Shown here piece by piece: positions 1-7,467 of a DNA stretch of 12,647 bases. The position numbers and the translations under genes were made by a program. The notes beneath the pieces are model-generated. The model was not told the DNA's origin. It was given only the letters and a program-made list of their open reading frames with translations, and ran no database searches. Source of the DNA: Acidimicrobiaceae bacterium (GTDB taxonomy: Bacteria > Actinomycetota > Acidimicrobiia > Acidimicrobiales > UBA8190). The stretch is from NCBI GenBank assembly GCA_003131945.1, contig PKWD01000324.1, forward strand, positions 1-12,647, read 5' to 3'. How positions within the stretch are numbered: position 1 is the first letter of the stretch; each line of letters begins with the position of its first letter.

Positions 1-1
1 A

Positions 2-1018
2 CCACCTCACGGGACGCTGCCCCGATCACAGTCGGACGGGCTCACCGATGATGAGAAGGAGAGCCTCCGTCGGCTCGAAGCGGGTCTCGAAGGCGTGATC
101 CCGCCCGCCTTCGTGGACGAGGAGGGTGTCGGGACCGGCGCTTTCGACGTCGAGCCCGCCGGTTTGCGCCTTTCCGATGTCGGGGGGATGGTCGAGGTCA
201 AGGAGCGCTTGGAGGCTGCCTTTCTGGCCCCACTGCGTAACCCGGACCTCGTGCGGCTCTACGGCAAGTCTCTGCGCGGCGGGCTCCTGCTCTACGGCCC
301 CCCGGGTTGCGGCAAGACGTTCATCGCCCGGGCCGTCGCCGGTGAGATGGGAGCGAGGTTCCTCGCCGTATCGCTGGCTGAGATCTTGGACATGTACGTC
401 GGTCAGAGCGAGCGGAACGTGCACGAGCTCTTCGAGACGGCTCGACGTAGCGCCCCCTGCGTCGTCTTTCTCGACGAGATCGATGCTCTGGGTCAGAAGC
501 GGAGTCATCTCCGCAACAACGCCGCGCGCGGCACGGTGAACCAGCTCCTAGCCGAGTTGGACGGCGTCCAGAACCTCAACGAGGGGGTCTACGTGCTGGG
601 GGCGACCAACCATCCCTGGGACATCGATGTGGCTCTGCGTCGGCCTGGCCGCTTCGACCGGATGCTCCTCGTCCTTCCGCCCGACGAAGAGGCGCGTCAG
701 GCTGTGTTCCGCTATCACCTGCAGTCTCGACCGGTGGCCAACGTCGACTTGGTCCGATTGGCCCGCCGGACCGACGGATACTCGGGGGCCGACCTGGCGT
801 ACATCTGCGAAAACGCGGCAGAGCGCGCCTTGCTCGACTCGGCCCGTTCGGGTACGGCGCGGATGATCGGCATGGAGGATCTGGAACAGGCCGTGCAGGA
901 CGTGAAGCCGTCGATCGGCCCTTGGCTCGAGACGGCCAAGAACGTGGCCCAGTTCGCCAACGAAGACGGCACCTATGACGAGCTCCTGACATATCTGCGC
1001 AAACGCCGCCTCGTATGA
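2..1018 (+). CDS. AAA+ ATPase, CDC48/p97-like single module (5' partial)
   Basis: ATP-driven remodelling or unfolding ATPase of the classic AAA clade; the substrate is unknown. The frame is open to the left edge, so the true start probably lies outside the window. GTG at 95 is only an internal candidate, because about 31 codons before it read as acidic protein. Counting from that GTG: a DVGG stretch before the ATPase core (28-31), Walker A GPPGCGKT (68-75), a p97-D2-like pore loop MYVG (100-103), Walker B VVFLDEID (123-130), sensor 1 GATNHPW (169-175), arginine-finger segment RRPGRFD (182-188) and a GYSGADLAYICENAA sensor-2 region (228-242). All key residues are present, so it should be active. 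Only one AAA module is seen, followed by a short C-terminal helix; an N-terminal substrate domain may lie upstream. Its stop overlaps the start of the next gene by 4 nt (ATGA), so the two are probably translated together. Confidence 0.93.
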   Translation, partial: PPHGTLPRSQSDGLTDDEKESLRRLEAGLEGVIPPAFVDEEGVGTGAFDVEPAGLRLSDVGGMVEVKERLEAAFLAPLRNPDLVRLYGKSLRGGLLLYGPPGCGKTFIARAVAGEMGARFLAVSLAEILDMYVGQSERNVHELFETARRSAPCVVFLDEIDALGQKRSHLRNNAARGTVNQLLAELDGVQNLNEGVYVLGATNHPWDIDVALRRPGRFDRMLLVLPPDEEARQAVFRYHLQSRPVANVDLVRLARRTDGYSGADLAYICENAAERALLDSARSGTARMIGMEDLEQAVQDVKPSIGPWLETAKNVAQFANEDGTYDELLTYLRKRRLV

Positions 1019-2313
1019 CCGACGTTCCCCTCGACGCCAGGAGCGAGCTCCGCCGCGCCGAGGCCCTGATCGAGCTCCGCCGCTTCGACGAGGCCATGGC
1101 CGTCCTGACCCGGGCTATCAGCATCGATCACGACGCTCCCCGGGGCTGGTGCCTCATGGCCCAGGCGCAGCTCGGTCTCGGCGATTCCGAGGCGGCCCTT
1201 CAGTCCGCCGGCCGGGCCGTGGCTCTCGCACCTGATCTGGAGTGGGTGCACCGGTTGGCCAGCCTCGCCTTCAGCCGGCTCGGTCGCCACGGTGAGGCTG
1301 TGTCCGCCGCCCGGGAGGCGGTTCGCCTCGACCCCTGGTCGTGGCGCGGTCTGACCCGGTTGGCCCAGGCTCTGATCCCGGCCACATCGGACCGCGGAGA
1401 GGCGCGCATGACCGCCGAGCGAGCGCGGGACCTTGCGCCCCTCGTCCCTGACACCCATATCGCCTGCGGGTTCGTGGAAGCGGCGGCCGGCAATCGCAAA
1501 GCGGCTCTCGATTCGTACCGCAAGGCCCTCGAGATCGACCCTGACAACACGGTCGCCCACAACGAGATTGCGCGTCTGCACCTGCGTAGCGGGACGGCGG
1601 GAAGTCTGGCCAAAGCCACGATGGGCTTCGCCACGGCGGTGCAGACCGATCCGAGGGCAGGGGTCAGCCGTCACAATCTCGACGTCGCCGTGGGCACGTT
1701 CCTCGCCCGGGCCGCCGGCCTACTCCTGGTGGCCGCCATCATCGCCCGAGGTTTCGGTAACTCCGGCACCGTGGCCTCACGCATCGCACCGCTGGCCCTT
1801 CTACTTGTTCCCGGGCTGTTCGTCACCCGCTTCGTGTTGCGTCTGACCAGGGAGTTGCGCCGCTACTTGTGGCGGACCGTTATCCATCCGAAGACCCGCC
1901 TTATTGCCGTGACGGCCGAGGCGTTGGCTGTTGTCGTGATCATCGTCGGTGCCGTCGCCCCCGAGGGGATCCGCCTCCATTTGCTCGACGTCGCCCTCGG
2001 CTTCGCCGTCGTGAGCCTCTTCAGTCCGTCGGGTGCCCAGGACCTACGGAGAAAAGGCCGGAGCGGCTCCGGAGCCGGTCCTCAGCACGACATCCCGGCA
2101 GGACCGACTATCGGGAAAGGCGTACTGTGGCTGATCGCCGCCTCGCTCGCCGGGGTCTGCGTCCTCGGTGCCGTTGTGGCATCCAATCCGTCGACGGCGC
2201 CGGGCGGGATCATTGTCTCTCTCGGGTGCGCCGCCGGGTGCGGGTACACCCTACGGACCATCCGGAGCCGGTCCCGGCCACGGTCGGCCGGGTCGGATCA
2301 GACGCGTCTTTAG
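1015..2313 (+). CDS. TPR-repeat protein with C-terminal membrane domain
   Basis: A 432-residue protein with two halves. Residues about 9-213 hold tetratricopeptide-like helix pairs; the clearest are about 77-107 (ending EAVRLDP) and 146-176 (ending KALEIDP), with weaker repeats around 9-39, 44-74 and 180-213. Residues about 226-412 hold roughly six hydrophobic segments (226-245, 256-276, 297-315, 322-337, 369-390, 396-412) separated by Arg-rich loops, so it is an integral membrane protein. No signal peptide is seen; the TPR half most likely faces the cytoplasm. The start is set by the ATGA overlap with the ATPase gene. TPRs bind proteins, and the coupling suggests that it recruits or regulates the ATPase at the membrane (inference). 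No enzymatic motif is visible. The 3' end faces the LLM oxidoreductase gene, with 16 nt between the two stops. Confidence 0.85.
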   Translation: MTDVPLDARSELRRAEALIELRRFDEAMAVLTRAISIDHDAPRGWCLMAQAQLGLGDSEAALQSAGRAVALAPDLEWVHRLASLAFSRLGRHGEAVSAAREAVRLDPWSWRGLTRLAQALIPATSDRGEARMTAERARDLAPLVPDTHIACGFVEAAAGNRKAALDSYRKALEIDPDNTVAHNEIARLHLRSGTAGSLAKATMGFATAVQTDPRAGVSRHNLDVAVGTFLARAAGLLLVAAIIARGFGNSGTVASRIAPLALLLVPGLFVTRFVLRLTRELRRYLWRTVIHPKTRLIAVTAEALAVVVIIVGAVAPEGIRLHLLDVALGFAVVSLFSPSGAQDLRRKGRSGSGAGPQHDIPAGPTIGKGVLWLIAASLAGVCVLGAVVASNPSTAPGGIIVSLGCAAGCGYTLRTIRSRSRPRSAGSDQTRL

Positions 2314-2329
2314 GGCGACAGCGGGCGGT

Positions 2330-3202
2330 TCAGCCGCCGTGCAGTCCCAGGACGGCAGCGGACGCCGACAGGGCGTCCAGGTGGGCATCGACCGAGCCGA
2401 GTCCGGCACCCATCGTGTTCACCGAGAGGTGGGTGGCTCCGATCTTCCGCCAGCGTTCGGCGTGGTCGGCCAGGGATGCCACGCCCCCTGTGCCCCAGCT
2501 CACCCTGCCTTCGAGGCCGAGAGTGCTCGGGTCCCGGCCAGCGTCGACAGCAGCGGCGTCGACCAATGACCGGGCATCGTCAAGCTTCGGGCCCGGCGGG
2601 ACCAGTGGGAACCAGCCGTCGCCGAGCCGGCCGGCACGCCGGTAGGCGCGCGGAGAAGCCGCCCCGAACCAGATGGGGATGGGCCGCTGCACGGGCAGCG
2701 GGGCGAGGCCCGCGCCGTTCACGTGCTCGTCGTCGGCCTCGTAGGTGACGCTTTGGTCGGTCCACAGGCGCCGGAGCAGCTCGACCTGGCGTTCGATCCG
2801 CTGGCCCCGGTCGGAGAAGGCCTTGCCCAGGGCTTCGTACTCGACGGCGTTCCATCCGAGACCAACACCGAAACGGAATCTGCCCCCGGTGAGAAGATCG
2901 ACCTCGGCCGCCTGTTTGGCCACCAACGCCGTCTGCCGTTGCGGGAGGATGATGATGCCCGTCACCAGCTCCAGGGAAGTGAGCGCGGCCAGGTAGCCGA
3001 ACATCACGAGTGGTTCGTGGAAGGTCGAATGGAGGTCGTAGGGCCCCTCCCAGCCTTTATGGACCGCCGGATCGGCACCCACGACATGGTCGTAGGCGAC
3101 GACGTGTGCATATCCGAGCTCTTCCACCCGCTGTGCGTACGCTCGTACGGCGCCGGCGTCGCCGCCGATCTCGGTTTGGGGAAAAACGACGCCGATCTGC
3201 AT
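2330..3202 (-). CDS. LLM-class flavin/F420-dependent oxidoreductase
   Basis: A 290-residue luciferase-like monooxygenase-fold protein, of usual length for the actinobacterial F420-dependent subgroup. It should move hydride between a flavin or F420 and an unknown substrate in the cytosol. Visible family landmarks are the N-terminal first strand IGVVFPQTEIG, the YDHV segment near residue 38, a GVGLGWN motif with a nearby EYEALGKAF, and the PIPIWFGAASPRAYRRAG segment followed by LGDGW. The ATG at 3202 has a GAGG Shine-Dalgarno about 6 nt upstream. It is the last gene of the minus-strand run and begins 33 nt after the stop of the SufR-like regulator, so it is probably cotranscribed with it. Choice of cofactor (F420 or FMN) cannot be read from the sequence by eye. 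F420 is favoured because this subgroup is common in Actinobacteria. Confidence 0.88.
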   Translation of the reverse strand: MQIGVVFPQTEIGGDAGAVRAYAQRVEELGYAHVVAYDHVVGADPAVHKGWEGPYDLHSTFHEPLVMFGYLAALTSLELVTGIIILPQRQTALVAKQAAEVDLLTGGRFRFGVGLGWNAVEYEALGKAFSDRGQRIERQVELLRRLWTDQSVTYEADDEHVNGAGLAPLPVQRPIPIWFGAASPRAYRRAGRLGDGWFPLVPPGPKLDDARSLVDAAAVDAGRDPSTLGLEGRVSWGTGGVASLADHAERWRKIGATHLSVNTMGAGLGSVDAHLDALSASAAVLGLHGG

Positions 3203-3235
3203 GGTGGGCCTCAGTCCTTGAGCTCGATGACGACC

Positions 3236-3904
3236 TCAAGGTATACGAGACGCCGGTCTGACCTCGTAAGCGCACACGTGGGCGCCCTCCATCAGATGGG
3301 CGACTCGCTGCACCTCGGCGCCCGGGAGCGCGTCGCGGATGAACGACAGCTCACTCGAGCAGGCCTGACGGAATCCTTGGGCGACCGACAGGATGGCGCA
3401 GTTGTGTTCGGTGATGCGCCAGCCTCCGTCATCGAGGCGCTGCACGTCGGCCAGATAACCGTCCTCATCGAGGATGGCGGTCAGCTCCGCCACCTGCTCT
3501 TCGAGGGATCGGCTGTCCAACCGGGGTTGGGCATCGTGCAGTCGGCGACGCCGGCGCTGCTCGAAAAGGTCCTCGACCTGCCGGGAATTGGAACCACCGA
3601 GGTAGCTGAGCAGCTCGGTCGTCAGATCCCCGTAGCGCTTGGGGAACAGTAGGTCGGCCATCGAGGTCAACTCGTACACATGGGTCGGCCGGCCTCGGCC
3701 GTCGGGGTCGGCCTGATGCGCTACCAACCCGTCGGATTCGAGCCGCCCCAGCTGTTGACGAACGGCGGCGACCGACAGGTTGAGATCGGCGGCCAGATCC
3801 TGGGCCCGTTGAGGTCCCCCTCGCTTCAACGCCACCAGGATGGCCCGTCGTGTCGGGGGCACGGCCTGGAGGGGGGGCTCCATGACCTCCTCGCCTTCCG
3901 TCAC
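3236..3904 (-). CDS. SufR-like winged-helix regulator with Fe-S-type cysteines
   Basis: A DNA-binding regulator of about 222 residues in the COG2345/SufR group (ArsR-like predicted regulators). Residues about 17-62 form the helix-turn-helix (AQDLAADLNLSVAAVRQQLGRLESDGLV) and 66-80 the wing, with the typical GRGRPTHVYELT. The C-terminal half carries C169, C182 and C211, giving C-X12-C-X28-C. From memory, SufR has C-X12-C-X13-C-X14-C; the outer spacing fits exactly, but Ala196 stands at the third position. In SufR these cysteines hold an Fe-S cluster that controls DNA binding, so redox or Fe-S sensing is plausible but not shown. The start is uncertain: GTG at 3904 has no clear Shine-Dalgarno, while ATG at 3883 has GAGGAGG only 2 nt away. 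It lies 16 nt after the QueA-like stop and before the LLM gene. No suf genes are in view. Confidence 0.85.
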   Translation of the reverse strand: MTEGEEVMEPPLQAVPPTRRAILVALKRGGPQRAQDLAADLNLSVAAVRQQLGRLESDGLVAHQADPDGRGRPTHVYELTSMADLLFPKRYGDLTTELLSYLGGSNSRQVEDLFEQRRRRRLHDAQPRLDSRSLEEQVAELTAILDEDGYLADVQRLDDGGWRITEHNCAILSVAQGFRQACSSELSFIRDALPGAEVQRVAHLMEGAHVCAYEVRPASRIP

Positions 3905-3920
3905 CGCAGCACCAGACCGT

Positions 3921-4991
3921 TCACGGCAGGACGAGGTGGATGTCGCCGAATTCGTGCCACAGGTAACCTTCCTTCAGAGCGGCAGTGTACGACCGTTCGA
4001 GGAGGGGCCGACCGGCCACGGCCTCGAGCATGGCCAGGTGGGAGGCTTCTGGCTCGTGCCATCCCGTCAACAGGCCGTCGACCGAACGCACGACCCGATC
4101 GGGTGTGATCACGGTTTCGGTCCATCCGCTCCCGGCACGGACATGGCCGCGGCGGTCGACGACCGTTTCGAGCGCACGTATCACGGTGGTTCCGACCGCC
4201 ACCACCGTGCCTCCCTCACGGCGGGTGTCATTGATGCGATGCGCCGTAGCGGCCGAGACCCGGTAGTACTCGGGGTACGGCGGCTCGGAGGCCTCGAGTG
4301 AGGCGACGCCGGTGTGCAGAACGATGGGCACGACACCTACGCCGCGGGCGGCCAGCCGGGCGAGCACTTCGGGGGTGAAGGGCCGCCCGGCGCTCGGCAT
4401 CTCGGCCGATCCCGGCTCGGTGGCGTACACGTTCTGGTACATCGTGATGGGCCAGGTCCCCTGGACGTAACCGTAACGAATCGGTTCGCCGTGGACGGCG
4501 AGGAACGTGAGCAAGGGCACCGGCGTCGAGAGCGTGGCCACCCACAGCCGTACTCCTTCGGGATGGTGTGAATAGGGCGTGAGGAGATCGAGCCGGCCTC
4601 CGGCGGCGAGTGCGATCGTGTCACCGGCCGCCGCCGTGAAGACCGGTTGACCATCGTGGCGCAGCTCCACCGTCCACAGGTTGGCGGGCAGTTGCGTCGA
4701 CAAGTGGATCTGGAGCGGATCGCCGTAGGGGTCGACACCCTGTAATTCGGCGGCCAGGGTCCCCGACGTGTTCACCACGAGCAGGTCGCCCTCCTCGAAC
4801 AGGCGCGGGAGCTCGGTGAAAGTGGTGTGCTCCACGGTGCCGGCGCCGCGTCGGGCGACCATCATGCGTACCGCGTCGCGCGTCATGCCGCGGGCCTCGG
4901 GCGGGCGTGTCGCTTCGAGCTCCGGCGGAAGCGTGAAGTCGTGAAGTCCGGCCAACGGACGTACGACCATCGGTGTGAGGGTCGGGGTCAT
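3921..4991 (-). CDS. QueA-like protein (SAM:tRNA ribosyltransferase-isomerase family), divergent
   Basis: A 356-residue protein aligning along the whole QueA pattern. QueA adds the ribosyl part of SAM to preQ1 in tRNA during queuosine synthesis. Here FTLPPEL opens the protein (19-25), then MYQNVYA (184-190, classic YQTVYA), GSAEMPSAGRPFT (194-206, classic GSVAAPTAGLHFT), VAVGTTVIRALE (265-276, classic GTTSVRTLES), VDGLLTGWHEPEASHLAML (304-322, classic LLTNFHLPKSTLLML) and EFGD (347-350, classic SYGD). Several conserved positions are therefore changed, and I give no symbol: it may have another substrate. The ATG at 4991 overlaps the SDR stop (ATGA), which fixes the start; the frame stays open upstream only as a shadow of the SDR. 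No tgt, queC-E or queG gene is in the window. Family membership is firm, function is not. Confidence 0.85.
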   Translation of the reverse strand: MTPTLTPMVVRPLAGLHDFTLPPELEATRPPEARGMTRDAVRMMVARRGAGTVEHTTFTELPRLFEEGDLLVVNTSGTLAAELQGVDPYGDPLQIHLSTQLPANLWTVELRHDGQPVFTAAAGDTIALAAGGRLDLLTPYSHHPEGVRLWVATLSTPVPLLTFLAVHGEPIRYGYVQGTWPITMYQNVYATEPGSAEMPSAGRPFTPEVLARLAARGVGVVPIVLHTGVASLEASEPPYPEYYRVSAATAHRINDTRREGGTVVAVGTTVIRALETVVDRRGHVRAGSGWTETVITPDRVVRSVDGLLTGWHEPEASHLAMLEAVAGRPLLERSYTAALKEGYLWHEFGDIHLVLP

Positions 4992-5707
4992 GGTGCACCA
5001 CCGACCGCCGTCGCCAACTCGGCGGCCTTGAGCCGCCCGCTCGGCGTGACCCCGGCAACGAGGGCGAGCAGCGACGGCACGACCGAATCGGGCTGGGGAC
5101 GATCGGAGATGTCCTCGCCGGGGAACGCGTCCTGGTGCATGTCGGTACGCATGTCGCCCGGGTCGACGGCCCACACCCTGATGTCGGGTTCCTCTACGGC
5201 GAGCGTGGCGCTCAGGTGGTCGAGCGCCGCCTTCGACGACCCGTAGCCGCCCCATGAGTCGTAGTGATCGACCGACGCATCAGAGGTGACGTTGATGATG
5301 CGCGGGTTCGCCGACCGTCGTAGGAGGGGAAGCGTCTCCTGGATCAGCGCCAGGGGGGCGACCATATTGACCTCGAGGACGCGCCGGAGGGTGTCCGGCG
5401 ACATGTCGGCGGCCCGGGGCAGCGGACTCTGGCCCAGGGTGCTGGCGTTGTTCACGAGCAGGTCGAGCCCGCCGAGCTCCTCGGCCGCCACCTTCAGGGT
5501 CCGTCGATGAGCGGCGTCGGTCACGTCGCCGGCGACAGCCCTTACCCGTGCATCACCGGTCAAGAGAGTGCGGACCTCGACTTCGGTGTGAGCCAGTGCG
5601 GGCTGACTCCGGGCATCGAGCACGAGGGACCACCCCTGCTCCGCCAGGCCTCTGGCCAGGGCTTTCCCCAACCCCTTGGATGCTCCTGTGACGATGGCGA
5701 CCGGCAT
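4988..5707 (-). CDS. Short-chain dehydrogenase/reductase (SDR)
   Basis: A 239-residue classical SDR, an NAD(P)-dependent oxidoreductase of the cytosol. Near the N-terminus is TGASKGLG (TGxxxGxG nucleotide-binding loop), then GDVTD, LLVNNAS (NNAG-type), a catalytic Ser in NVTSDAS, and YGSSK (YxxxK); VDPGDMRTDM follows as the usual PG-T segment. The catalytic set looks complete; the substrate is unknown. The open frame reaches 5770, but the start is placed at ATG 5707: it begins the Rossmann strand (MPVAIVTGASKG) and has a strong GGAGGAGGT ribosome site about 8 nt upstream. It is the first gene of the minus-strand run and overlaps the QueA-like gene by 4 nt. The tail is short and diverges after the active site, consistent with a compact SDR. 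Confidence 0.9.
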   Translation of the reverse strand: MPVAIVTGASKGLGKALARGLAEQGWSLVLDARSQPALAHTEVEVRTLLTGDARVRAVAGDVTDAAHRRTLKVAAEELGGLDLLVNNASTLGQSPLPRAADMSPDTLRRVLEVNMVAPLALIQETLPLLRRSANPRIINVTSDASVDHYDSWGGYGSSKAALDHLSATLAVEEPDIRVWAVDPGDMRTDMHQDAFPGEDISDRPQPDSVVPSLLALVAGVTPSGRLKAAELATAVGGAP

Positions 5708-5715
5708 GATGGCCC

Positions 5716-5724
5716 ACCTCCTCC
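5716..5724 (-). promoter_or_regulatory. Strong Shine-Dalgarno of the SDR gene
   Basis: Reads GGAGGAGGT on the minus strand, with 8 nt to ATG 5707. It decides the SDR start against the longer open frame that begins at 5770. Confidence 0.8.
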
Positions 5725-5780
5725 GACCCGAGGTCTCTGCGCCGGGTTTCCGACAGCATGTACCTTCCATCAGGATAAAA

Positions 5781-5802
5781 CAAGAAAACTCTTAGTTTAT
5801 TG
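5781..5802. promoter_or_regulatory. AT-rich imperfect inverted repeat, candidate operator
   Basis: The core is a perfect inverted repeat AAACT-CTT-AGTTT (5786-5798), flanked by CAA on the left and TTG on the right, giving an imperfect 22-bp dyad. It sits in the only clearly AT-rich stretch (about 5771-5802) of the 200-nt gap between the divergent SDR and esterase genes. Such dyads between divergent genes are typical regulator sites, but which protein binds is not shown; the SufR-like regulator of the same gene run is one candidate. I could not place convincing -35/-10 boxes on either strand. Confidence 0.4.
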
Positions 5803-5892
5803 CCCAAGACTGGGAGGGAGAGGGGGAGACCCGATCGATCGACCCGGCCTGTCTGGCATCCTGGGCACCGGGCCCGCTCGGCGGGGGCAAAC

Positions 5893-5900
5893 GGGAGGGG
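5893..5900 (+). promoter_or_regulatory. Shine-Dalgarno of the carboxylesterase gene
   Basis: GGGAGGGG lies 7 nt before ATG 5908. It supports that start over the longer frame, which is open from 5800 and whose extra 36 codons are Arg/Gly/Pro-rich and unlike the family. Confidence 0.7.
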
Positions 5901-5907
5901 AAAACGC

Positions 5908-7419
5908 ATGGCAGTGATCGCCGACACGACATCGGGGAAGATCGCCGGTCGCCAAAAAGGAGGCGTCCTTCTCTTCGCCGGGGTGCCCTTTGCCGCCCCG
6001 CCCATCGGGGATCGCCGCTTCAAGGCGCCGGAACCCCATGAAGGCTGGAGTGACGTGCGCGACGCCACCCTTTTCGGGCGCGTGGCCGTTCAGGTGGGCG
6101 ACAGCCTCGGTGCCCTTGGCGCCGCCCCGGCCCCGGACTGGAGCGAGGACTGCCTCTTCTTGAATGTCCAGACCCCGGCCCTCGACGATGCGCGCCGGCC
6201 GGTCATGGTGTGGATCCACGGGGGTGCCTTCGTGAACGGCACCGGCGCCATGCCCTGGTACGACGGGGCGAACTTCGTACGACACGGCGATGTGGTCGTG
6301 GTGAGCATCAACTACCGCCTCGGCGCGCTGGGCTGGCTGGAGCTCGGCCACCTCGACCCGGACTACGACACGTCGGGCAACAACGGCCTTCTCGACCAGA
6401 TAGCGGCCCTCCGATGGGTGCACGACAACATCGACGGCTTCGGGGGCGACCCCGACAACGTCACCATCTTCGGGGAGTCGGCCGGCGCCATGAGCGTCGG
6501 CACCCTGCTCGGTACCCCGGCAGCGACAGGTCTGTTCGCCAAGGCCATCGCCCAAAGTGGCGCCGCCCACAACGTGTCGTCGATGGAGAGCGCCACCGTG
6601 GTCACCGGAGCGTTCCTGAAGGAGCTGGGCGGCGGGGGCCTCGAAGCCGTGGCCACAGCCGAGCCGGCCCGTCTCCTCGAGGCGCAGCAGGCGGTGTCGC
6701 AGGCCATGGTCTCCGGTCATATACAGCGCCCCGTGACCTCGGCGTCGGGCCTGCCGTTCGGCCCCGTCATCGACGGTGCGGTGTTGCCCCGCCATCCGGC
6801 AGAGGCCATCCGTGATGGTTTGGCCGACTCCATCCCTCTGCTGACGGGGACCACCCGCGACGAGTGGAACTTGTTCGGGCTCATGGACAGGAGGGTGGAG
6901 GACGTCGACACGCTGATTCGGCGGTTGAGGAGGTTCGTGGACAAACCCGAACCTGTTGCCGCCGCCTACCGCGGCGCGCGGGCTCAGGACGACGATGACG
7001 CGCTCTTCAAAGGCATCATGACCGACCGGATGTTCCGCGTCCCCGCCATCCGGATGGCCGAGTCCCAGGCCGCGCACCAACCTGAGAACACCTTCATGTA
7101 CCTCTTCGAATACGCCTCCACCGCCTTCGACGGTCGCCTCGGTTCGTGCCATGCACTCGAGATCCCGTTCGTCTTCGACAATCTCCACAAGGCCGGCGCT
7201 GAGCTGCTCACCGGGCCCGAGCCTCCCCAATCGGTGGCCGACGCCATGCACGCGGCTTGGATCGCCTTCGTCCGCACCGGCTCGCCGGTGAACGACGCGC
7301 GACCCGAATGGCCGGCTTATGACACGAGAAGACGGACCACGATGTATTTCGGTGTGCCCTGTCACCTGGAATCCGATCCCGCCTCCGCCGAGCGACTCGC
7401 CTGGTCGGGGCTGCTGTGA
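5908..7419 (+). CDS. Type-B carboxylesterase / lipase family hydrolase
   Basis: A 503-residue alpha/beta hydrolase that should cleave carboxylic esters; this is the usual length for bacterial type-B esterases (COesterase family). Family landmarks in order: an N-terminal GVPFAAPPIGDRRFKAP segment, EDCLFLNVQTP, the oxyanion-hole WIHGGAFVNG, the SINYRLGALGWL segment, the nucleophile elbow FGESAGAMS with Ser191, acidic residue Glu319 in GTTRDEWNLF, and His415 in GSCHALEIPFVF. All three triad members are present, so it is probably active. No signal peptide is visible from ATG 5908, so it is likely cytosolic. The start is chosen by its ribosome site. It is divergent from the SDR run and convergent with the broken binding-protein gene. 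Substrate unknown; p-nitrobenzyl-esterase-like enzymes are the usual relatives. Confidence 0.93.
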   Translation: MAVIADTTSGKIAGRQKGGVLLFAGVPFAAPPIGDRRFKAPEPHEGWSDVRDATLFGRVAVQVGDSLGALGAAPAPDWSEDCLFLNVQTPALDDARRPVMVWIHGGAFVNGTGAMPWYDGANFVRHGDVVVVSINYRLGALGWLELGHLDPDYDTSGNNGLLDQIAALRWVHDNIDGFGGDPDNVTIFGESAGAMSVGTLLGTPAATGLFAKAIAQSGAAHNVSSMESATVVTGAFLKELGGGGLEAVATAEPARLLEAQQAVSQAMVSGHIQRPVTSASGLPFGPVIDGAVLPRHPAEAIRDGLADSIPLLTGTTRDEWNLFGLMDRRVEDVDTLIRRLRRFVDKPEPVAAAYRGARAQDDDDALFKGIMTDRMFRVPAIRMAESQAAHQPENTFMYLFEYASTAFDGRLGSCHALEIPFVFDNLHKAGAELLTGPEPPQSVADAMHAAWIAFVRTGSPVNDARPEWPAYDTRRRTTMYFGVPCHLESDPASAERLAWSGLL

Positions 7420-7447
7420 CCGACCGCGTGTCGGAAGCCCGGGTGTC

Positions 7448-7464
7448 GCAGGCGTCAGGCCTGC
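7448..7464. terminator. Short GC hairpin between convergent genes
   Basis: GCAGGC-GTCAG-GCCTGC forms a perfect 6-bp stem with a 5-nt loop, between the esterase stop (7419) and the stop of the binding-protein gene (7468). There is no T-run on either side, so it is at best a weak bidirectional terminator. Confidence 0.3.
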
Positions 7465-7467
7465 CCG

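Noticed and set aside
2723..3652. Plus-strand open frame spanning the LLM oxidoreductase and the SufR-like regulator
   Set aside because: It crosses two clear minus-strand genes and their intergenic gap and shows no family features.
4988..5770. Longer SDR start at 5770
   Set aside because: The extra 21 residues are Cys/Arg/Gly-rich and unlike the family, and ATG 5707 has a far better ribosome site.
5830..5845. CGATCGATCG repeat-like palindrome before the esterase
   Set aside because: A short tetranucleotide repeat of GATC type is common by chance in such DNA and has no partner copy in the gap.
5797..7365. Open frame of over 500 codons antisense to the carboxylesterase
   Set aside because: Its protein is Gly/Val/His-rich without family motifs, and it mirrors codon positions of an intact, motif-complete esterase; this is a GC-rich antisense shadow.
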